Positions 40,286 through 43,228 of a DNA stretch of 43,228 bases are shown here, in pieces. The translations under genes and the position numbers were made by a program. The stretch is from the NCBI GenBank assembly GCA_002788515.1, contig PFRJ01000049.1, positions 1-43,228 of the forward strand, given 5' to 3'. Numbering within the stretch: the stretch's first letter is position 1; each line of letters opens with the position of its first letter. The notes under the pieces were generated by a model. It made no database searches. It was not told where the DNA came from and worked only from the letters and a program-made list of their open reading frames with translations. Source of the stretch: Nitrosopumilales archaeon CG_4_9_14_0_2_um_filter_34_16 (GTDB taxonomy: Archaea; Thermoproteota; Nitrososphaeria; Nitrososphaerales; Nitrosopumilaceae).

Positions 40286-40693
40286 CTCTGCCAGCAAAGT
40301 AGACACTGCTTTATTTTTTGGATCTATTTCTCGAATTTTTTCACAGCATTGAATTGCGCGTTTATTTTCTGCTAGTTTCTGATGAGAGTACGCTTTTAAC
40401 AATAAAACATCAACATCGTGTGAACCGATCTCAAGGGCTTTATCAAAATAGGATATTGCAGTAGCATATTTGTTTTGTAAATAGTAAATTCCACCAACAG
40501 TAAACAAAACATCATGATTGTACGGCACTTTTTGCAGGTATTCTGTACCTGACTTCAGAGCTGCGGCATATTTTTTTTCCTTAACCAGTTTTTTTATGTC
40601 CTTTATCTTTTGAACATTCTGTTTCTTTTGAGGATCTTTTGATATCCTAGAAAACAATCCAGTCATGAGCACATACGGTTTAGCTGATTGCAA
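40274..40693 (-). CDS. TPR-repeat protein downstream of nadA
   Basis: The 139-residue protein has about three tetratricopeptide repeats (for example EKKYAAALKSGTEYLQKVP, YLQNKYATAISYFDKALEIG and HQKLAENKRAIQCCEKI). It overlaps the end of nadA by 14 bases, so it is in the nadX-nadA transcription direction and probably co-translated. A scaffold role is generic to TPRs; no partner can be named. Confidence 0.85.
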   Translation of the reverse strand: MQSAKPYVLMTGLFSRISKDPQKKQNVQKIKDIKKLVKEKKYAAALKSGTEYLQKVPYNHDVLFTVGGIYYLQNKYATAISYFDKALEIGSHDVDVLLLKAYSHQKLAENKRAIQCCEKIREIDPKNKAVSTLLAELNL

Positions 40694-41636
40694 GCATTCT
40701 ATCTATTGCTAAACGAGCTTTGTCAGCAATATCTTTTGGAACGGTAACCACATTTTTTTCATTTACCAATGCGTCATATACTTTTTCAAGTGTAATCATT
40801 TTCATATATTGACATTCAGCTTTTTCCGAAGCAGGGATGAATGTCTTGTCAGGATTTTGTTGCCTCATCTTGTATAAGATGCCAGTCTCAGTAGCTACGA
40901 CAAAGTTTTTTGATTTTGATTGATGAGCATAATTAAGCATTCCTTCAGTTGAAAGAATAGACACGTTGTTTTTATCATATCTTCCATCAGATACATCATA
41001 CATCATCGGTGTAGTGCAACTGCATTCTGGATGGATTAAAAATTCAGCATCTTTTAGTGAGTCTAACTTTTCTTGAACATCTTCAGGTCTGATTCCTGCA
41101 TGAACATGGCACTCACCTGCCCAAATGTGCATATTTTTTCTACCAGTCATCTTTGCAACATAAGATCCAAGAAACATATCAGGCAAAAACAAAATGTCTT
41201 TGTCTGCAGGAATTGCTTTTACAACATTTACTGCGTTTGATGATGTGCAACAATAATCAAGTTCTGCTTTAATTTCTGCAGTTGTGTTCACATAGCCGAC
41301 AGCAATTGCTCCTGGATGTTGTTTCTTCCAATTTCTTAATTCATCAACAGTAATAGAATCAGATAGTGAGCAGCCAGCTTCCAGATCAGGAATCAATACT
41401 CTTTTCTCAGGACTGATAATTGCAGCAGTCTCTGCCATGAAATTTACGCCACAAAACAGAATTGTTTTTTGACTAACTGATGCTGCTTGTCTTGAGAGAC
41501 TCAACGAGTCTCCTGTAAAGTCAGCAACATCTTGCACATCAGGTATCTGATAGTTGTGAGCAAGTATCACCACGTCTTTTTCTTTTTTTAATCTCAAAAT
41601 CTCATCTTTGAGTGCTGAGGATTGTTGTACAAGCAT
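40680..41636 (-). CDS. nadA: Quinolinate synthase A
   Basis: The 318-residue protein has the expected motifs LAHNYQIPDVQDVADFTGDS and FCGVNFMAETA, with three candidate [4Fe-4S] cysteines: C89 (EAGCS), C176 (GECHVHA) and C275 (AECQYM). It condenses iminoaspartate with dihydroxyacetone phosphate to quinolinate. It is oxygen-sensitive in other organisms. nadX upstream supplies iminoaspartate and nadC is convergent, completing the pathway. Confidence 0.96.
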   Translation of the reverse strand: MLVQQSSALKDEILRLKKEKDVVILAHNYQIPDVQDVADFTGDSLSLSRQAASVSQKTILFCGVNFMAETAAIISPEKRVLIPDLEAGCSLSDSITVDELRNWKKQHPGAIAVGYVNTTAEIKAELDYCCTSSNAVNVVKAIPADKDILFLPDMFLGSYVAKMTGRKNMHIWAGECHVHAGIRPEDVQEKLDSLKDAEFLIHPECSCTTPMMYDVSDGRYDKNNVSILSTEGMLNYAHQSKSKNFVVATETGILYKMRQQNPDKTFIPASEKAECQYMKMITLEKVYDALVNEKNVVTVPKDIADKARLAIDRMLAIS

Positions 41637-41729
41637 AAGCCATTCAAATTGGATTTGGAGATGATTTAAAGAATGAGATGTAGTCTTGAATTCTCTAAAA
41701 AACAGGCAATGCTGGCAATTATTGCCATA

Positions 41730-42548
41730 TTAGGTGCCAATTTGAATATCATCAGAACAGTATTTTCTCAGAGTTTCAACTGCAGATAAAATTGCCAGTC
41801 TGCTTGTTTTTGGGTTATTACTATCAGGAATGTTTTCAATAGTAAAAGTCATCTTTCCAAATTTTCCTGCAGCTTCAATATGATGAGTGTTTTTGTCAGT
41901 GTCAGGATCTGCTATGATTTTTACATTTGTTTTATCACTGCCAATTCCAGACAAAGATAGTAAAGCTGCAACATTGATGTTAGCAGGAAATAGTTTGACA
42001 GCTTCTTTTGCAGTGCCTTCAAAGAGTACAGTGGGCAAATCAATTGCATCCAGGTTAATTTTTGAGGTTTCAAAAAACTTTGCACCCTTTAGTGAGCGAG
42101 GATGTTTCGTTGTAGTAAGGGATACAGACTCTAATTCGTGTTTAATTGATTTTATCCCATCCAGTCCTGCAATTGCACCAGACGGAAGATAGATTGTTTT
42201 TTTAAAATGACTGCAAGCATCAGATAAAATATCATATATTGATTCATCAAGTAATGCACCTACACTCATTATCATCAAGTCTCTTTTGTTTTGCAAGACA
42301 CTTAATCCAACATCCTTTACAGCGTCTTGAGAGGCAGCTTCTACTATAATGTCAACAGGATGTGAAGATAAGAGATGGAAATTTTCAACAATATCTGGTT
42401 TTGTGTTTAGTTTTGAAACAAGACTATTTGCCGCATCCTTGGAATTATCATACACGTGGGTGAGAACAGCTGGAATTTTACCCGAATCAATTGCAAGTGC
42501 AATCTGAGTGCCAATTGCACCACATCCAAGTAAACCTATTCGTTTCAA
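41730..42548 (-). CDS. nadX: L-aspartate dehydrogenase
   Basis: The 272-residue protein opens with a Rossmann NAD(P) motif (GLLGCGAIGTQIA) and has the family segments VDIIVEAASQDAV, IYLPSGAIAGLDGI and ALLSLSGIG, plus a C-terminal NPKTSRLAILSAVETL. It oxidises aspartate to iminoaspartate for NadA, replacing the oxygen-using NadB. It is 93 bases upstream of nadA in the same direction. Confidence 0.94.
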   Translation of the reverse strand: MKRIGLLGCGAIGTQIALAIDSGKIPAVLTHVYDNSKDAANSLVSKLNTKPDIVENFHLLSSHPVDIIVEAASQDAVKDVGLSVLQNKRDLMIMSVGALLDESIYDILSDACSHFKKTIYLPSGAIAGLDGIKSIKHELESVSLTTTKHPRSLKGAKFFETSKINLDAIDLPTVLFEGTAKEAVKLFPANINVAALLSLSGIGSDKTNVKIIADPDTDKNTHHIEAAGKFGKMTFTIENIPDSNNPKTSRLAILSAVETLRKYCSDDIQIGT

Positions 42549-42692
42549 ACAATAATGATAGAAACTGTCACTTAATTAATCTAAAATAATTAGACATTAT
42601 TTGTCACATACCATTAGAATACACTGTTTAGAGGATGAACTAGAAGCATAAGTTAAATTTTAAAAAACAAAAAAAAGAAAGCGTGCTTATTC

Positions 42693-43228
42693 TTAAGCTG
42701 CACAGAGTTCTATTACTGTGTGTATCGCGATTGTTCCTGAATTTGTAATTGAGCCGTTACACAAGTTGTGTATGTTTCCCCAATTGGTGATTGTGTTACT
42801 ATTAGAAAACAATCCTTGATTTATGATTGTATCAAAATTCATAACTGGACCACTATTGGTGAATGTACCAGATGTCATGATGGTGCCACTGTTAACCAAG
42901 TTCAATGAGTTGGTAAATGTGCCACTACTAATTATAACACCATCCGGACCTACTTTGATAGTACCAGATGTTGTAATTACACCAGTGTTAGTCAAGTGAC
43001 CATTATTTTGGATAACACCTGTTGGACCATTAGTTATTGTTCCAGATGATGTTAGTTCACCAAAATTATTGAATGGGCCGCTATTTGTTATTGTACCAGT
43101 TACACTATCAATAACACCGTTATTGGTAAATTCGCCAGACGTTGTAATTACACCGCCACTTGCGATGTTAATTGTTCCATCATTTACGATAACACCGCTG
43201 CTAGTTACTGTTCCAATGTCAAAGTTGA
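42693..43228 (-). CDS. Repetitive surface protein (beta-helix type), N-terminus outside window
   Basis: A minus-strand frame is open from the window edge (43228) to the stop at 42693, at least 178 codons; the internal TTG at 42995 is not the real start. The product is almost wholly built of short repeats of about 10-13 residues of the form TNSGTI / TSGTFTN / NNGVI (Asn, Thr, Ser, Gly, Ile). This is typical of right-handed beta-helix or adhesin-like surface proteins. It ends in NLCNGSITNSG and VIELCAA, where two Cys may bridge. A role in cell-surface structure or adhesion is inferred from the repeats. Confidence 0.75.
   Translation of the reverse strand, partial: NFDIGTVTSSGVIVNDGTINIASGGVITTSGEFTNNGVIDSVTGTITNSGPFNNFGELTSSGTITNGPTGVIQNNGHLTNTGVITTSGTIKVGPDGVIISSGTFTNSLNLVNSGTIMTSGTFTNSGPVMNFDTIINQGLFSNSNTITNWGNIHNLCNGSITNSGTIAIHTVIELCAA

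Overview
The window is AT-rich archaeal DNA, best matched to an ammonia-oxidising Nitrososphaerota (Thaumarchaeota) of the Nitrosopumilus type. Supporting markers are a CdvB/ESCRT-III-like protein, a two-domain Cdc48 ATPase, aEF1B, Rpo7 with Spt4, a geranylgeranyl-reductase-family flavoprotein, GTP-dependent dephospho-CoA kinase, several blue-copper (cupredoxin) proteins, many tiny zinc-ribbon proteins, and promoters that place TATA boxes about 24-26 bases before start codons (leaderless mRNAs). No tRNA, rRNA, CRISPR array, insertion sequence or phage gene was seen.

Layout. 1-5.1 kb: the C-terminally cut secreted cupredoxin (minus strand), an aminotransferase, an unusual membrane/zinc-finger/NDH-2 fusion and a winged-helix regulator, then a broken gene. 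5.2-12.9 kb: small accessory genes (DUF1059, CdvB paralogue, membrane protein, MscS channel, DUF427), a Rieske/flavin-reductase gene split by a frameshift, and a large secreted protein with a duplicated domain. 13.1-17.5 kb: a thiol/metal-flavoured cluster (DUF3179, two Cys-motif membrane proteins, DsbA-like oxidoreductase, CGSC-tailed peptide, C2H2 peptide, a 36-residue Cys-rich peptide, a zinc ribbon) plus a candidate structured RNA. 17.7-24.7 kb: core genes (lipid reductase, Zn-ribbon/aEF1B/Cdc48/small wHTH operon, heme O synthase, membrane-anchored double cupredoxin, JAMM protease, cyclophilin-like protein). 24.8-31.1 kb: a complete phosphate-uptake locus, pstC-pstA-pstB-phoU on minus, a divergent AbrB-PhoU regulator, and pstS with an extra C-terminal CFI-box/membrane tail. 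31.3-34.1 kb: small proteins, including a three-gene zinc-ribbon operon divergent from a Fur/PerR-family gene with two palindromic operators between them. 34.3-42.5 kb: membrane pyrophosphatase, SprT-like protease, dephospho-CoA kinase, Mrp/ApbC, rpo7-spt4, and NAD synthesis (nadX, nadA, convergent nadC). 42.7 kb to the end: the C-terminal part of a repetitive surface protein.

The strongest novel signals are: (1) a promoter element, consensus TTTGGGAATTT, whose GGG lies exactly 10 bases upstream of the TATA hexamer at eight sites, nearly all driving small accessory genes with leaderless starts; (2) the Fur-family/zinc-ribbon divergent unit with matching palindromes; (3) a 16-bp perfect hairpin after the secreted-protein gene and a GC-richer stem-loop RNA candidate at 17.15-17.21 kb; (4) the NDH-2 fusion, whose membrane module recurs as a free-standing protein at 6.6 kb; and (5) a frameshift in an A6 tract that separates a Rieske domain from its flavin-reductase domain. 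All assignments come from reading the sequence; no database search was run.
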